Made by a program: the position numbers and the translations under genes. DNA of 49,497 nucleotides, taken from NCBI GenBank assembly GCA_902574955.1, contig CACGPQ010000008.1, positions 1 through 49,497 on the forward strand, written 5' to 3'. The notes beneath the pieces are model-generated. The model was not told the origin of the DNA, did not search any database, and saw only the letters and a program-made list of their open reading frames with translations. This document shows, in pieces, positions 18,163-29,008 of the stretch (position 1 is the first letter of the stretch; each line of letters starts with the position of its first letter). This stretch comes from an uncultured Synechococcaceae cyanobacterium. Lineage in GTDB: Bacteria; Cyanobacteriota; Cyanobacteriia; PCC-6307; Cyanobiaceae.

Positions 18163-18546
18163 ATGAACGTATTTGTTCTTTTATATAATTCAGGAACAGA
18201 TAAGGAAGGAATTCATTCAATCGAACTTAAAGGAAGAACAATCGTTCTTATGTTTGAAGATAAGGACGATGCAACAAGATATTGTGGTCTTCTAGAAGCT
18301 CAAGATTTTCCTTTGCCAACGGTTGAGATGATCAATATAGAGGAAATAAAAGATTTCTGTATTAAATTAGATTATGAATGCAAATTAGTAGAAAAAAATT
18401 TTGTACCTAAAACCGCAGAAGATCGGTTATTAATTTCACCACCCCAGAAAAACCTAGAAGTTGAAAATTGGGAGGAAGTCAAAAATAGCAATAAAGATAG
18501 CATAGATATAAACACTATTAAGGAAAACCTTGAAAAGTTGCTTTAG
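18163..18546 (+). CDS. DUF3110 family protein
   Basis: A 127-residue soluble protein of the cyanobacterial DUF3110 family, of unknown function. Its N terminus MNVFVLLYNSGTDKEGIHSI, then VLMFEDKDDATRYCGLLEAQ and the later GIHS-like positions, are typical. It has no signal peptide or membrane segment. It follows dnaJ by 33 bp and precedes the cyclophilin gene by 37 bp on the same strand, so it may be part of a protein-folding group; this is context only. ATG at 18163 is the obvious start. Confidence 0.8.
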   Translation: MNVFVLLYNSGTDKEGIHSIELKGRTIVLMFEDKDDATRYCGLLEAQDFPLPTVEMINIEEIKDFCIKLDYECKLVEKNFVPKTAEDRLLISPPQKNLEVENWEEVKNSNKDSIDINTIKENLEKLL

Positions 18547-18583
18547 CTACTAAAATATTTATAAATTATTAAACAAATAAAAC

Positions 18584-19021
18584 ATGACAACTGCATTATT
18601 TGAAACAGAAGTTGGGAACATTAATATTGAATTTTTCTCTGACGACGCACCTAATACAGTTAAAAACTTCACGAGCCTAATTAGTGATGGTTTTTATGAT
18701 GGACTAGCATTTCACAGAGTGATTCCTGGATTTATGGCTCAGGGTGGATGTCCAAATACTCGTGATGGAGCATCAGGTATGCCTGGAACTGGTGGGCCTG
18801 GATATAATATAAAATGTGAAATTAATTCCAATAAACATCTAAAAGGTTCACTTTCTATGGCTCATGCAGGAAAGGATACAGGTGGAAGTCAGTTTTTCAT
18901 AGTTTATGAACCACAGCCTCATCTCGATGGGGTTCATACTGTTTTTGGTAAGACTGATGATATGGATGTAGTGTTAAAGCTTACTAATGGGTCCAAAATT
19001 TTAAAGGCAACTTTAAAATAG
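18584..19021 (+). CDS. ppiB: peptidyl-prolyl cis-trans isomerase, cyclophilin type
   Basis: A 145-residue cytoplasmic cyclophilin that catalyses proline cis-trans isomerisation in folding proteins. The active-site block [13 protein letters not shown] (43-55) holds the catalytic arginine and the hydrophobic pocket. [13 protein letters not shown] and [12 protein letters not shown] follow as in PpiB. There is no signal peptide, which separates it from periplasmic PpiA. It comes last in the plus-strand chaperone group (dnaK, dnaJ, DUF3110, ppiB) and converges on ribBA with 4 bp between the stops. Confidence 0.94.
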   Translation: MTTALFETEVGNINIEFFSDDAPNTVKNFTSLISDGFYDGLAFHRVIPGFMAQGGCPNTRDGASGMPGTGGPGYNIKCEINSNKHLKGSLSMAHAGKDTGGSQFFIVYEPQPHLDGVHTVFGKTDDMDVVLKLTNGSKILKATLK

Positions 19022-19025
19022 TAAT

Positions 19026-20750
19026 TTAGCCTTCAAAAACAATACTAAATGTCTCTTTATCTAGATTAAATTTTCTTGTAGATGAATATAATAATTCATT
19101 ATTAATAGTAAATTTAGTATGGATTAATTTGATGCTATTTTTTGGGTGTAATGCCTGTTCAATATTTCTAGAAACAATAATTCCAATCTTCGTACTATTT
19201 TGATAATTGGATAAAAACTGAATAAATAATTCTATATTTTTTATTTCTTCATCAGTAATGTTGGAATTGGTTCTGTTCTGATCATGCAAAATTCGCCAAA
19301 CTAATTTTGGTCGATTCCAAAAGGCTAATAATCTTGGTGTACTCTCTAGTTTAATATTGATGTTATTTTCATTACAGAATTTAATAACGTTATTTTTTAT
19401 TGGAACTAGATCAATTGATTTATATTTTCCGTCAAGAAAAATTGAAATAAATGGATCGATATTACTGAAATTAGGATTATCTTCATCAATCATGTGGCCT
19501 AATTTCGTTTTTTTTACACTCAAATATTCTGCATTATTATCGTTTGGACAAATTACTAATGGAACTCTCTCAATAACCTCTATTCCATAACCACCTAATC
19601 CAGCAATCTTTCTAGGATTGTTTGTAAGTAATTTTAATTTTTTTATCCCTAGATCGGTTAATATCTGTGCTCCAACTCCATAATTTCTAAGATCAGCTGG
19701 AAAACCTAATTTTTCATTAGCTTCTACAGTGTCTAATCCACCATCCTGTAAACTATATGCTTTTAATTTATTTATTAGACCAATACCTCTACCTTCTTGT
19801 CTCAAGTAAACAACAACCCCCTCTTCCTCCTTTTCTATCCTTGATAAAGCTGCCTCTAACTGGGGTCTACAATCACAACGTAATGATCCAAAAGCATCGC
19901 CTGTTAAGCACTCTGAATGCATTCTTACAAGTACAGGTTCGCTTAAATTTGATGATTTTTGTTTAACTAATGCAACGTGCTCTGAACCATCAAGTTCATT
20001 AACATATCCATAAGCTTTGAAATTACCAAAAATACTTGGAAGAACTGCATCAGATTTTCTAAATACAAATCTCTCAGTTTGAAATCGATAACTTATTAAA
20101 TCAGCTATGGATATTAATTTCATTCCCCATTGTTTCGCATATTCTTTAAGTTGTGGAAGTCTTGACATGGAACCGTCAGGATTTTGTATTTCGCAAATTA
20201 CTCCAGCGGGATAAAGACCTGACATTGCCGCAATATCTACTGCCGCTTCGGTATGCCCAGCCCTTTTTAATACTCCACCCTTCTTTGCTCTTAATGGAAA
20301 AATATGTCCTGGCCTTCTTAAATCATCAGGTTTTGTATTTGGGTTTATTGCAACTTGAATTGTCTTTGCCCTGTCTTCGGCTGAAATTCCAGTTGTAACA
20401 TTATTCTCAGGGCCAGCATCAATTGATATCGTAAAAGCTGTTTGATTTTCATCAGTATTTCTATCTACCATCAATGGTAGATCTAAAGAGTCAAGTTTTT
20501 CACCTTGCATGGCTAGGCATATAAGACCACGGCCCTCAGTAGCCATAAAATTAATTTGCTGTGGAGTTGCAAACTGAGCCGCACATATTAAATCTCCTTC
20601 ATTTTCTCTTCTCTCATCATCTACAACAATTATGCATTCACCATTTCTTATAGCTGCCAACGCATCGCTGATAGGATCAAATTCAATTTTAAAAGATTCA
20701 TTTATATCCAAAATTGTTCCATTATTTGATTTGGGACTTGTTTCTTTCAT
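19026..20750 (-). CDS. ribBA: bifunctional DHBP synthase / GTP cyclohydrolase II with C-terminal extension
   Basis: Makes both precursors of riboflavin: 3,4-dihydroxy-2-butanone 4-phosphate from ribulose 5-phosphate (N-terminal RibB half) and the pyrimidine from GTP (RibA half). I use the ATG at 20748-20750 (574 residues); an in-frame TTG four codons upstream is possible. RibB motifs: [12 protein letters not shown] (44-55), [10 protein letters not shown] and [10 protein letters not shown]. RibA zinc cysteines: C281, C292 and C294 in [18 protein letters not shown], then [19 protein letters not shown] cyclohydrolase II ends near residue 415; about 155 further residues have no motif I recognise. 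It is divergent from argC. No FMN riboswitch is seen upstream (only about 88 bp). Confidence 0.95.
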   Translation of the reverse strand: MKETSPKSNNGTILDINESFKIEFDPISDALAAIRNGECIIVVDDERRENEGDLICAAQFATPQQINFMATEGRGLICLAMQGEKLDSLDLPLMVDRNTDENQTAFTISIDAGPENNVTTGISAEDRAKTIQVAINPNTKPDDLRRPGHIFPLRAKKGGVLKRAGHTEAAVDIAAMSGLYPAGVICEIQNPDGSMSRLPQLKEYAKQWGMKLISIADLISYRFQTERFVFRKSDAVLPSIFGNFKAYGYVNELDGSEHVALVKQKSSNLSEPVLVRMHSECLTGDAFGSLRCDCRPQLEAALSRIEKEEEGVVVYLRQEGRGIGLINKLKAYSLQDGGLDTVEANEKLGFPADLRNYGVGAQILTDLGIKKLKLLTNNPRKIAGLGGYGIEVIERVPLVICPNDNNAEYLSVKKTKLGHMIDEDNPNFSNIDPFISIFLDGKYKSIDLVPIKNNVIKFCNENNINIKLESTPRLLAFWNRPKLVWRILHDQNRTNSNITDEEIKNIELFIQFLSNYQNSTKIGIIVSRNIEQALHPKNSIKLIHTKFTINNELLYSSTRKFNLDKETFSIVFEG

Positions 20751-20803
20751 TATTCCTATCAATATAGAAAAATAGTGTTTTAGTTACCTTAAATTCAACA
20801 CTT

Positions 20804-20809
20804 TATAAT
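20804..20809 (+). promoter_or_regulatory. candidate -10 box for argC
   Basis: A perfect TATAAT, 29 bp before the argC ATG in the 88-bp divergent gap with ribBA. No good -35 hexamer lies 16-18 bp upstream. A GTGTT/AACAC inverted repeat (about 20776-20801) precedes it and could bind an activator or repressor. Confidence 0.4.
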
Positions 20810-20838
20810 CCTATCTCAAAGTCTGCCAATTCAAAGAA

Positions 20839-21894
20839 ATGAATGTTGCAATAGTAGGTGCTACAGGTTACGGCGGTATTCAAGCGGTAAATCTTTTAAA
20901 GAAAAATAAAAAATACAAAATTTCATTTTTAGGAGGTAATAAAACATCTGGATCTAAATGGAATGATAATTTCCCTTTTATTTGTCTAGATAATGATCCT
21001 TATATAGAAGAAATTTCAGTTGATAACATTTCAAAAAATGCAGATGTTGCTTTGCTTTGCTTACCAAATGGCTTATCTTCAACATTGACAAGGAAATTAT
21101 TAGATAGAGGACTTAAAGTTATTGATTTATCTGCTGATTATAGATATAAGTCTTTAGTTGAATGGAAAAAAGTATATTCCAAAGAAGCTGCTATTTATAA
21201 AAGGAATGATGATGATTTATGTAAAGAGGCAGTTTACGGTCTTCCTGAAATAAATAAAGAAGAAATTTCAAAAGGAAGATTAATTGCCTGTCCAGGATGT
21301 TATCCAACATCTGCTCTTATTCCATTAGCTCCTTATCTCTCTCAAGGAATTATTGAAAATGAAGGTATAGTTATTGACTCTAAAAGCGGAACCTCTGGAG
21401 GTGGTCGAGAACCAAACCAAAAGCTACTCTTATCAGAATGTGGAGAAGGTCTATCAGCATATGGACTAATAAACCATAGACATACCTCAGAGATCGAGCA
21501 AGTGGCATCTTTAATTTCTGGAAATAAAATTGAACTGCTTTTTACACCTCATTTAATCCCAATCTCAAGGGGTATGCATTCGACTATATATGGGAGATTA
21601 AAAGATCCAGGATTAACTTCTGATGACTGCAGAATTCTTCTGGATAATTACTATAGAAATTTTAAAAATATTAAAGTCTTACCTGTAGATACATTCCCAT
21701 CAACAAAATGGGTTAAAAATACAAACCAAATTTTACTTTCTGTTAAAGTTGATAATCGAAATGGAAGAATAATTATATTATCTGTAATTGATAATTTGTT
21801 AAAAGGGCAGACTGGGCAAGCAATTCAAAATTTAAACATTATGAGTGGATTTTCAATGGATGAAGGTCTTGATTTAACTAATAATTTTCCATAA
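20839..21894 (+). CDS. argC: N-acetyl-gamma-glutamyl-phosphate reductase
   Basis: NADPH-dependent reductase, the third step of arginine biosynthesis, acting on N-acetylglutamyl phosphate. It has 351 residues, normal for ArgC type 1. The nucleotide-binding GATGYGG is at 7-13, the catalytic cysteine is C154 in ACPGCYPTSA, and SGTSGGGREPNQK and the active-site histidine in NHRHTSEIEQ follow. Its 3' end overlaps the 3' end of purN by 17 bp in a tail-to-tail arrangement. It stands alone, without other arg genes near. Confidence 0.97.
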   Translation: MNVAIVGATGYGGIQAVNLLKKNKKYKISFLGGNKTSGSKWNDNFPFICLDNDPYIEEISVDNISKNADVALLCLPNGLSSTLTRKLLDRGLKVIDLSADYRYKSLVEWKKVYSKEAAIYKRNDDDLCKEAVYGLPEINKEEISKGRLIACPGCYPTSALIPLAPYLSQGIIENEGIVIDSKSGTSGGGREPNQKLLLSECGEGLSAYGLINHRHTSEIEQVASLISGNKIELLFTPHLIPISRGMHSTIYGRLKDPGLTSDDCRILLDNYYRNFKNIKVLPVDTFPSTKWVKNTNQILLSVKVDNRNGRIIILSVIDNLLKGQTGQAIQNLNIMSGFSMDEGLDLTNNFP

Positions 21895-22534
21895 AATTAC
21901 TTCTTATCAAAAAACCAGCAATAGATATTGAGTGAGGTAAAATTTTATGCTCAAGCATTTGTATTCTTTTGGAAAGTGATTCAATATCATCATTATTTCT
22001 AATTGACAATGCAGCTTGCATTATCAATGATCCACTATCTACCTCCTCTTCAACAAAATGTACGGAACAACCAGTTATTTTTGAACCATTTAATATAGAG
22101 TCCTTTATCGCAGAACCACCTTTATATGCTGGAAGTAATGAAGGGTGAATATTTATTATCTTATTCTTAAATTTATTAATAAAAAATGGTGTAACAATTT
22201 TCATCCAGCCTGCCATAACCACAAGTTCAACATCGTAATGAATTAAAGTATTTACAATTTCTAATTCAAATGCATCTTTTTGCAGAAAGTCTTTGCCTCT
22301 TATAATTTTGTGAGGTATTTTTTTACATTCAGCTCTCTTTATACAACCTGCATCATCTTTGTTAGTTATTAGAACTTTTATATCTATATCTAATTCTCCT
22401 TTTTCTGAGAGATTAATTAATTCCTGAAAATTTGTTCCTTTCCCAGAAGCAAGTACACCTATTTTTAATTTTGGGATAAATCTTCTAAATTCAGATATCT
22501 CAGGCGAAATTATGTAATTAAAAGATCTATCCAA
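21878..22534 (-). CDS. purN: phosphoribosylglycinamide formyltransferase
   Basis: Transfers a formyl group from 10-formyl-THF to GAR in purine synthesis. Catalytic residues are visible as N128 and H130 in INIHPSLLPAYKGG and D166 in EEEVDSGSLIMQ. The fold begins at KIGVLASGKGTNFQEL (24-39), so the 22 residues before it are an N-terminal extension compared with E. coli PurN. Start ATG at 22532-22534. The last 17 bp are shared with the end of argC on the other strand. It is divergent from pgi (183 bp). Confidence 0.95.
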   Translation of the reverse strand: MDRSFNYIISPEISEFRRFIPKLKIGVLASGKGTNFQELINLSEKGELDIDIKVLITNKDDAGCIKRAECKKIPHKIIRGKDFLQKDAFELEIVNTLIHYDVELVVMAGWMKIVTPFFINKFKNKIINIHPSLLPAYKGGSAIKDSILNGSKITGCSVHFVEEEVDSGSLIMQAALSIRNNDDIESLSKRIQMLEHKILPHSISIAGFLIRSNFMENY

Positions 22535-22657
22535 AGTTTTTTTATTTTATCCAATGATAAATTCATATGAAATAAAAAAAACCCTTAATTTTAATTGTTT
22601 ATATTCAAAAACATATTTATTTGAAGATAATAATTTAAACAAATTTAAATGATTCAA

Positions 22658-22680
22658 ATCTATGTACTATTCGTATAGAT
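22658..22680. repeat. inverted repeat abutting the pgi -10 box
   Basis: Arms ATCTAT (22658-22663) and ATAGAT (22675-22680), with an inner AC...GT that extends the pairing across a two-base bulge. The right arm ends at the first base of the TATAAT at 22680-22685, a position suited to a repressor operator. It could also be chance symmetry in AT-rich DNA. Confidence 0.35.
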
Positions 22681-22685
22681 ATAAT
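22680..22685 (+). promoter_or_regulatory. candidate -10 box for pgi
   Basis: A perfect TATAAT 32 bp before the pgi ATG, in the 183-bp divergent gap between purN and pgi. The expected -35 site does not resemble TTGACA, so an activator or the adjacent inverted repeat may matter. The rest of the gap is AT-rich with no other feature I can support. Confidence 0.4.
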
Positions 22686-22717
22686 TGAATAATAAATAAA
22701 AGAAACAAATATATAAA

Positions 22718-24301
22718 ATGAATGGAGATTTAAACTCTTGGGATAAATTTTGTAATTATCTTTGGTTTGATAAAAAATTAAATATTTGGTTAGACATAAG
22801 CAAAATTAATTTCTCAAGTAAAGAGATAAAAAATTTAGAAGATAAATTTGTAGATGTTTTTACATCAATAAAAGAATTAGAAAATGGTGCAATCTCAAAT
22901 ATTGATGAAAATAGACAAGTTGGACATTATTGGCTTAGAAATCCATCAATTTCACCCTCTTCAATAATAGGAGAGGAAATTAGAGCAGATATTAATGCAA
23001 TCTCTGAATTTGGAAAACAAATTTTAAATGGAGATATTAAGAATAAGAAAAATCAGTACTATACTGATGTTCTATGGATAGGAATTGGTGGAAGTGGCTT
23101 AGGACCATTACTTATTACAGAGTCACTGCAGAAGTGTTCTAGAGGCTTAAATTTTTCTTATATTGATAATGTTGATCCTTTTTTAATTAGCGAAAAGTTA
23201 GAAGAGTTATCTGTAAAATTATCAACAACATTATTCGTAGTAGTAAGCAAATCAGGTGGTACGCCTGAACCTAGAATTGCTATGGAAATTATTAAAAGTC
23301 ACTGCGAAAACCATTCTCTTGAATGGAATTCTAATGCTATAGCTATAACTATGAAAGATAGTAAGTTATTTAAAAAAGCCACTTCTGAAAATTGGTTAAA
23401 AATATTTAATTTGCAAGATTGGGTTGGAGGAAGAACAAGTATTACAAGTTCTGTTGGATTACTTCCATTAGCTCTTATTAATGAAAATATATCTGAATTT
23501 ATTAGAGGTGCATCATTAATGGATGAAGCCACACGTATAAGTGATTTTAAAAATAATCCAGCAGCACTATTATCATCCGCATGGTATTTAACTGGGGATG
23601 GAATTGGAAAGAGAGATATGGTCGTATTACCTTATAGAGATAGGTTACAGGTATTTAGTAAATATCTCCAGCAATTAGTAATGGAATCATTAGGAAAGAA
23701 ATTTAATAGGAATGGTGAAGTAGTTAATCAAGGTATTTCCGTTTTTGGTAATAAAGGATCTACAGATCAACATGCTTATGTTCAGCAACTGAGAGATGGT
23801 ATTGATAATTTCTTTTGTATTTTTATTGAATTATTAGATTCTCCATCTACAAATATTTTTGATGAAAAAGAGAATCCTAAAGAATACCTTTCTGGTTTTT
23901 TGCAAGGAACCAGATCAGCACTCTCCAGTGAAAACAGACAAAGTATCACTATTACGTTAGAAAAGTTAAGTTGTTTTTCACTAGGTGCCTTAATCGCTTT
24001 ATTTGAGAGGGCTGTATCCTTCTACGCTGAATTGGTAAATATTAATGCATATGATCAACCTGGAGTTGAAGCTGGAAAGAAAGCAGCCGCAAATATTATT
24101 GAGTATCAACAAAAAGTAAGTAATTTATTAGATGAAGGTGGAGAATATTCTATCAATGACATAACATCATTATTTGATAATTCAGTGAGTGAACCTATAT
24201 TTTTCATACTCCGTGAAATGTGTTTCGGAAATGATAATTATTTAGTTAAGGGCGATTGGTCAAATCCAAATTCATTAGTTATTCAAAAAATAAATTCTTA
24301 A
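22718..24301 (+). CDS. pgi: glucose-6-phosphate isomerase
   Basis: Interconverts glucose 6-phosphate and fructose 6-phosphate, linking the Calvin cycle, glycogen and the oxidative pentose phosphate route. The 527-residue protein has two SIS folds; recognisable blocks are [34 protein letters not shown] and [16 protein letters not shown]. The later [36 protein letters not shown] and a lysine near [11 protein letters not shown] match the active site. Length is normal for cyanobacteria. Its stop overlaps the leuS stop by 4 bp on the opposite strand. Confidence 0.97.
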   Translation: MNGDLNSWDKFCNYLWFDKKLNIWLDISKINFSSKEIKNLEDKFVDVFTSIKELENGAISNIDENRQVGHYWLRNPSISPSSIIGEEIRADINAISEFGKQILNGDIKNKKNQYYTDVLWIGIGGSGLGPLLITESLQKCSRGLNFSYIDNVDPFLISEKLEELSVKLSTTLFVVVSKSGGTPEPRIAMEIIKSHCENHSLEWNSNAIAITMKDSKLFKKATSENWLKIFNLQDWVGGRTSITSSVGLLPLALINENISEFIRGASLMDEATRISDFKNNPAALLSSAWYLTGDGIGKRDMVVLPYRDRLQVFSKYLQQLVMESLGKKFNRNGEVVNQGISVFGNKGSTDQHAYVQQLRDGIDNFFCIFIELLDSPSTNIFDEKENPKEYLSGFLQGTRSALSSENRQSITITLEKLSCFSLGALIALFERAVSFYAELVNINAYDQPGVEAGKKAAANIIEYQQKVSNLLDEGGEYSINDITSLFDNSVSEPIFFILREMCFGNDNYLVKGDWSNPNSLVIQKINS

Positions 24302-26868
24302 ACAACAATATTCATAATTTTTCCTTTAACAATAATTATTTTTCTTATTTCCTTATCTTGAGTCCATTTTAATATGTTAGGTCTTTTAAGAGTCAATTCT
24401 TTAATTTGATCTTCACTCATATCATTATTAATATTTACTTTATCTCTAACTTTTCCATTCACTTGTATTACTAATTCATATGAATCTTCTTTTAGTGCCT
24501 CTGCATTAAAAGAAGGCCATTGTTCTAAATGCACAGATTTTTTGAATCCTATAAGATGCCATATTTCTTCTGCAATATGAGGCGCAAATGGAGCCAACAA
24601 AATACAAAATGTTTTTAAAGCATCAATTTTTAAATTATTGTTTACGTCATTAATGGAATTTGATAATGAATTATAAAACTTCATAAGTTCTGAAATCGCG
24701 GTATTAAATTGGTTATTTAATATGTCATTGGAAATTTCTTTTATAGCTATATTCATTGACTTTATTAAACTTTTTTCTTTATCTGGATAGGAATTAGATT
24801 TACTATTAATATCTTTTGCACAATTTATATAAAGCTTCCAAATCCTGCTTAAAAATCTAAATTGTCCTTCAACATCTGTATCTCCCCATTCCAAATCTTT
24901 TTCTGGTGGTGCTTTAAATAATATAAACATTCTTGCTGTATCTGCTCCATATTTTTTAATTACTGATTCAGGGTCTATTCCATTATATTTAGACTTAGAC
25001 ATCTTCTCGAAAAGAACTTCGAGTTTTGAATTGTCAATTGGATCTGTAGGATTTGATAAGTCAGTAATATCTGAAGGAGAAACATATTTACCAGTTTTAT
25101 TGTTTTTATAGGCTGCGGACTGAACCATTCCTTGCGTTAATAGTTTTTTGAAAGGTTCATCAATATCAAATAGTTCATTATCTCGCAAAGCTTTAGTGAA
25201 AAATCTTGCATATAACAAATGCAATATTGCATGTTCTACTCCTCCAACATATTGATCTACAGGTAACCACTTATTAATTTCATTCTTTTCAAATGGCTTA
25301 GTTGAACATTTTGAAGATGGGTATCTTAAAAAATACCAAGATGAACACATGAAAGTGTCCATAGTATCAGTTTCTTTTCTTGCCGCTATTCCACATTTTG
25401 GACATGGTGTATTTATCCAATTATTTTTATTACCTAAAGCATTAATCTTGTTAGCGGAGATTTCTATATCTTTTGGTAATGAAACAGGCAAATCCGATTG
25501 ATTTAAAGGAACAGCTCCACATTTTTTGCAATTAATGATGGGTATCGGACATCCCCAATATCTTTGTCTAGATATTAACCAATCTCTTAAACGATATTGA
25601 ATTTTATTTTCGGCCCATCCATTATTTACTCCCTCCTCTGCAATTTTTAATTTAGCAATAGTATTTGCTATACCATTGTATTGATTTGAATTAATTAGAT
25701 ATCCATTTTCTACATAAGCATTATCAAGCTCATTACTTTGTTCACTTTTATCCTTTACAATTACCTGTTTAATATCAATATTGTTTTTCTTAGCAAACTC
25801 AAAATCCCTTAAATCATGGGCAGGTACACCCATAACAGCGCCTGTACCGTATTCATCAAGAACATAACTAGCCACCCAAATAGGTATAGGTTCAGAATTA
25901 ACTGGATTTATTGCTATTAAGCTGGTTTTTATTCCAATTTTTTCAAGTTCATTATTTTTATTATCTTTCAAATATTGTTTAAGATTTTCTATATCTTGTA
26001 TGGTTTCTTGATCAGTAATTTTTTTTATTAATGAATGATTTACAGAAATTGCTAAATAAGTAACTCCAAATAAAGTATCTGGCCTAGTTGTAAATACAGT
26101 TATTTTCTTTTCTGGATTGGTATTGATATTGAAATTAATATTTGCCCCAATTGACTTTCCAATCCAATTATCTTGCATTATTTTTACTCTTTCTGGCCAG
26201 TTATCTAATTTTTCTAAATCCTTCAATAACTCATCCGCATAATTAGTAATTCTTAAAAACCATTGCTTTAATAATTTTTTTTCAACTACTGCCCCAGATC
26301 TCCAAGATTTACCCTCTGAGTCAACTTGTTCATTTGCTAGGACTGTATTATCTATAGGATCCCAATTAACTTCTGATTCCTTTTGATATACAAGACCTGA
26401 CTTGTATAACTCTAAAAATAGATATTGAGTCCAAATATAATAATTTTCATCACATGTTGCAAATTCCCTATCCCAATCAACTGAAAGTCCCAAAAGCTTT
26501 AATTGTGACTTCATATGAGAAATATTTTTTTTAGTCCAGACACTTGGACTAATTCCTCTTTCAATCGCAGCATTTTCAGCAGGCAAACCAAAAGCGTCCC
26601 AACCCATTGGATGTAAGACAGATTTACCCTTAAACCTTTGGAATCGAGCTATTAAGTCTGTAATAACATAATTCCTAACATGTCCCATATGAAGATTACC
26701 TGAAGGATAGGGAAACATTGATAAGGCATAAAACTTATCGCTATTCTCAGTTAATTCATCGGTTTTGTATAAATTGTTTTCTGTCCATTTTGACTGCCAT
26801 TTTTTTTCTATTTCAGATGGATTATATAAATTGGTATCAGCCTCATATTGTTTATCGGGAGAAATCAC
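24298..26868 (-). CDS. leuS: leucyl-tRNA synthetase
   Basis: Class I synthetase that charges tRNA-Leu. It has 856 residues, as usual for bacteria. HIGH motif HMGH (60-63) in [17 protein letters not shown]1 editing domain with [12 protein letters not shown] and the [12 protein letters not shown] block; zinc-type cysteines in [10 protein letters not shown] and CPKCG; KMSKS motif in [11 protein letters not shown]; anticodon-binding and C-terminal domains ([11 protein letters not shown]). The start is GTG at 26866-26868. It converges with pgi (4-bp overlap) and is divergent from dapF across 107 bp. Confidence 0.98.
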   Translation of the reverse strand: MISPDKQYEADTNLYNPSEIEKKWQSKWTENNLYKTDELTENSDKFYALSMFPYPSGNLHMGHVRNYVITDLIARFQRFKGKSVLHPMGWDAFGLPAENAAIERGISPSVWTKKNISHMKSQLKLLGLSVDWDREFATCDENYYIWTQYLFLELYKSGLVYQKESEVNWDPIDNTVLANEQVDSEGKSWRSGAVVEKKLLKQWFLRITNYADELLKDLEKLDNWPERVKIMQDNWIGKSIGANINFNINTNPEKKITVFTTRPDTLFGVTYLAISVNHSLIKKITDQETIQDIENLKQYLKDNKNNELEKIGIKTSLIAINPVNSEPIPIWVASYVLDEYGTGAVMGVPAHDLRDFEFAKKNNIDIKQVIVKDKSEQSNELDNAYVENGYLINSNQYNGIANTIAKLKIAEEGVNNGWAENKIQYRLRDWLISRQRYWGCPIPIINCKKCGAVPLNQSDLPVSLPKDIEISANKINALGNKNNWINTPCPKCGIAARKETDTMDTFMCSSWYFLRYPSSKCSTKPFEKNEINKWLPVDQYVGGVEHAILHLLYARFFTKALRDNELFDIDEPFKKLLTQGMVQSAAYKNNKTGKYVSPSDITDLSNPTDPIDNSKLEVLFEKMSKSKYNGIDPESVIKKYGADTARMFILFKAPPEKDLEWGDTDVEGQFRFLSRIWKLYINCAKDINSKSNSYPDKEKSLIKSMNIAIKEISNDILNNQFNTAISELMKFYNSLSNSINDVNNNLKIDALKTFCILLAPFAPHIAEEIWHLIGFKKSVHLEQWPSFNAEALKEDSYELVIQVNGKVRDKVNINNDMSEDQIKELTLKRPNILKWTQDKEIRKIIIVKGKIMNIVV

Positions 26869-26943
26869 TTAATTTTTATTTGTTAAATTATTATTTTAAT
26901 ATCCATTGTATAAAATAGAAATAGATTGTTAAAAGGAATAATT

Positions 26944-26949
26944 TATAAT
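26944..26949 (+). promoter_or_regulatory. candidate -10 box for dapF cluster
   Basis: TATAAT 26 bp upstream of the dapF ATG, in the 107-bp gap divergent to leuS. No -35 match at proper spacing. It would drive the four-gene dapF-dacB unit. Confidence 0.35.
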
Positions 26950-26975
26950 TAAAATTTAAGATATATCAATTACAA

Positions 26976-27836
26976 ATGAAAAATATTAGTTTTGAAAAAT
27001 ATCAAGGTAACGGAAATGATTTCGTAATAATAGATTCTAGAGGAAATGAATCATATAAAAATTACAAGACAAATAAAATATTTGATATAAAAAAAATTTG
27101 CAACAGGCAATTTGGTGTTGGAGCAGATGGTGTGATTTTTATAGAAGAACCTAATGAAGATAATTATGCAAAAATGATAATTTTTAATTCTGATGGTTCT
27201 GAAGCACAAATGTGTGGAAACGGAATTAGGTGTTTAGTTGAGTATCTCCACGTAAATGATTCAATGAATAATAAAAATATAGAATATAAAATTGAGACTA
27301 AAGCAGGTTTAAAAATTGCAAAATATATAAATGATGAAATTACAGTAAAAATGGGAGTGCCAATTTTAGAATGTCAAAATATTCCAACAACAATTGAAAA
27401 AAAAATTAATTCAATTCCTTCACACGAATTTATTGAGAAAGATTTTAATAATAGGGGTTATGCCGTAGGAATGGGAAATCCTCATTTAATATTCTTTGTA
27501 AAAGACATAGAGTCAATTATTCTTTCCAGACTTGGTCCTATATTTGAAAAAAATGAATTATTTCCTGAAAAAACTAATGTGCATTTTTGTCAAATTTTAA
27601 ATAAAGATAATATCAAAGTAAAAGTATGGGAAAGGGGTGCAGGACCAACCTTAGCTTGTGGAACAGGTGCCTGTGCTATCCATGTGGCAGCTTATAAATT
27701 AGGTCTTTGTAATTCACAAACCATAGTAACCTTACCAGGAGGTAATCTTAAAATTGATTGGTCAAAAGACGATTGTGAAGTAATGATGACCGGTAATGCT
27801 AAAAAGGTTTTCTCAGGATCAATGTTAGTAAATTAA
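26976..27836 (+). CDS. dapF: diaminopimelate epimerase
   Basis: PLP-independent epimerase converting LL- to meso-diaminopimelate for lysine and peptidoglycan synthesis. The two catalytic cysteines are C80 in QMCGNGIRC and C229 in LACGTGACA. The N terminus FEKYQGNGNDFVIID is standard. 286 residues, normal length. It heads a run of four plus-strand genes; its TAA overlaps the ATG of the next gene by one base (TAATG), a strong sign of translational coupling. The cluster also contains dacB, so two genes act on peptidoglycan precursors or the wall. Confidence 0.97.
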   Translation: MKNISFEKYQGNGNDFVIIDSRGNESYKNYKTNKIFDIKKICNRQFGVGADGVIFIEEPNEDNYAKMIIFNSDGSEAQMCGNGIRCLVEYLHVNDSMNNKNIEYKIETKAGLKIAKYINDEITVKMGVPILECQNIPTTIEKKINSIPSHEFIEKDFNNRGYAVGMGNPHLIFFVKDIESIILSRLGPIFEKNELFPEKTNVHFCQILNKDNIKVKVWERGAGPTLACGTGACAIHVAAYKLGLCNSQTIVTLPGGNLKIDWSKDDCEVMMTGNAKKVFSGSMLVN

Positions 27837-29008
27837 TGGAAAATAATTTTATCTATTTAGATAATGCATCCACTACTCCATTATCTGAGAATGTTTTAAA
27901 TATAATTAATTCAACTTATAGGAATTATTGGCATAACCCTTCATCTACATATGAGCTAGGGATAAAATGCTCTACATATCTTGAAAAAATTAGATCTAAA
28001 ATTGCTTATATATTTGAAGCAGATCCAGAGGATATAATTTTTACATCTGGTTCTTCGGAATCGACAAATATTGTATTTAATAATATTTATGAGAAATTTA
28101 AAAATGGTAGGGTTGTTATTTCAAATGTCGAACATCAAGCAACAACTATTTGTGCTAATAAACTAAGAAAACAAAATTGGGATATTTACGAATGGACGGT
28201 AAATAATGATGGAATTTTAAATATTTCTAATATCAAAAAATTTTTAAACAATGATACTAAGCTTGTATCAATTATTTGGGGACAAAGTGAAATTGGGACA
28301 ATACAACCTGTTCAATTTATTGGTACCAAATGTGAAGAATTAAATATAATGTTTCATTTAGATGGAACTCAAATATTAAGTAATGGAATATTCAGTTGGA
28401 AAGATCTTAAATGTGATTTTTTAAGTTTATCCGCTCATAAATTTGGAGGTCCAAAAGGGATCGGTATTCTTTTAACAAAAGAAAAGTCTAGACAAATTTT
28501 AAAAAATAATGACATATCACTTACTCAGGAATTTTCAATTAGACAAGGTACACAAGCTTTGCCATTAATCGCTGGAATGTATGAATCACTAAAGAATATT
28601 GAAGGAAAAATAAAATTATATGATTACATAACTGAATTTCCTTCTAATAATATTAATAAACTTAAAAATTATTTTTTTCAAAAAATTAAAGATAATAATC
28701 ATATAAAGATTACGGGGAGTATTAACCATAGACTTCCCAGTCATATTTCTTTTCTACTATTAAATAAACTATTTGAGCCTATAAGGGCCTATAAGATTGT
28801 TAATTTCATGTCAGAAAATAAAATAGCCATAAGTAGTGGAAGTGCTTGTTCAAGCTCATCTGGGAAACCTAGCTCAACACTTAAAAATATTGGTTTAAAA
28901 GATGATGAACTATATTCAAATATTCGTGTTACTTTAGGTTCAATAAACAATAAGTCAGAAATAGATAAATTTTTAGAACTTATTCAAATATGTATTGACA
29001 AATTTTAA
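27836..29008 (+). CDS. cysteine desulfurase (NifS/IscS-like aminotransferase class V)
   Basis: PLP enzyme that takes sulfur from cysteine for Fe-S clusters, thiamine or tRNA thiolation. The PLP lysine is K202 in SAHKFGGPKGIG. The sulfur-accepting cysteine is C338 in SSGSACSSSSGKPS. The N terminus FIYLDNASTTPLSENV and histidine in SNVEHQATT (H100) fit the IscS/NifS group rather than SufS. No IscU, SufE or NFU partner is encoded here. Start and stop each overlap the neighbouring genes by one base. 390 residues is normal length. Confidence 0.92.
   Translation: MENNFIYLDNASTTPLSENVLNIINSTYRNYWHNPSSTYELGIKCSTYLEKIRSKIAYIFEADPEDIIFTSGSSESTNIVFNNIYEKFKNGRVVISNVEHQATTICANKLRKQNWDIYEWTVNNDGILNISNIKKFLNNDTKLVSIIWGQSEIGTIQPVQFIGTKCEELNIMFHLDGTQILSNGIFSWKDLKCDFLSLSAHKFGGPKGIGILLTKEKSRQILKNNDISLTQEFSIRQGTQALPLIAGMYESLKNIEGKIKLYDYITEFPSNNINKLKNYFFQKIKDNNHIKITGSINHRLPSHISFLLLNKLFEPIRAYKIVNFMSENKIAISSGSACSSSSGKPSSTLKNIGLKDDELYSNIRVTLGSINNKSEIDKFLELIQICIDKF

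Noticed and set aside
20751-20838. FMN riboswitch (RFN element) before ribBA
   Set aside because: The divergent gap of about 88 bp is too short and lacks the conserved RFN stems.
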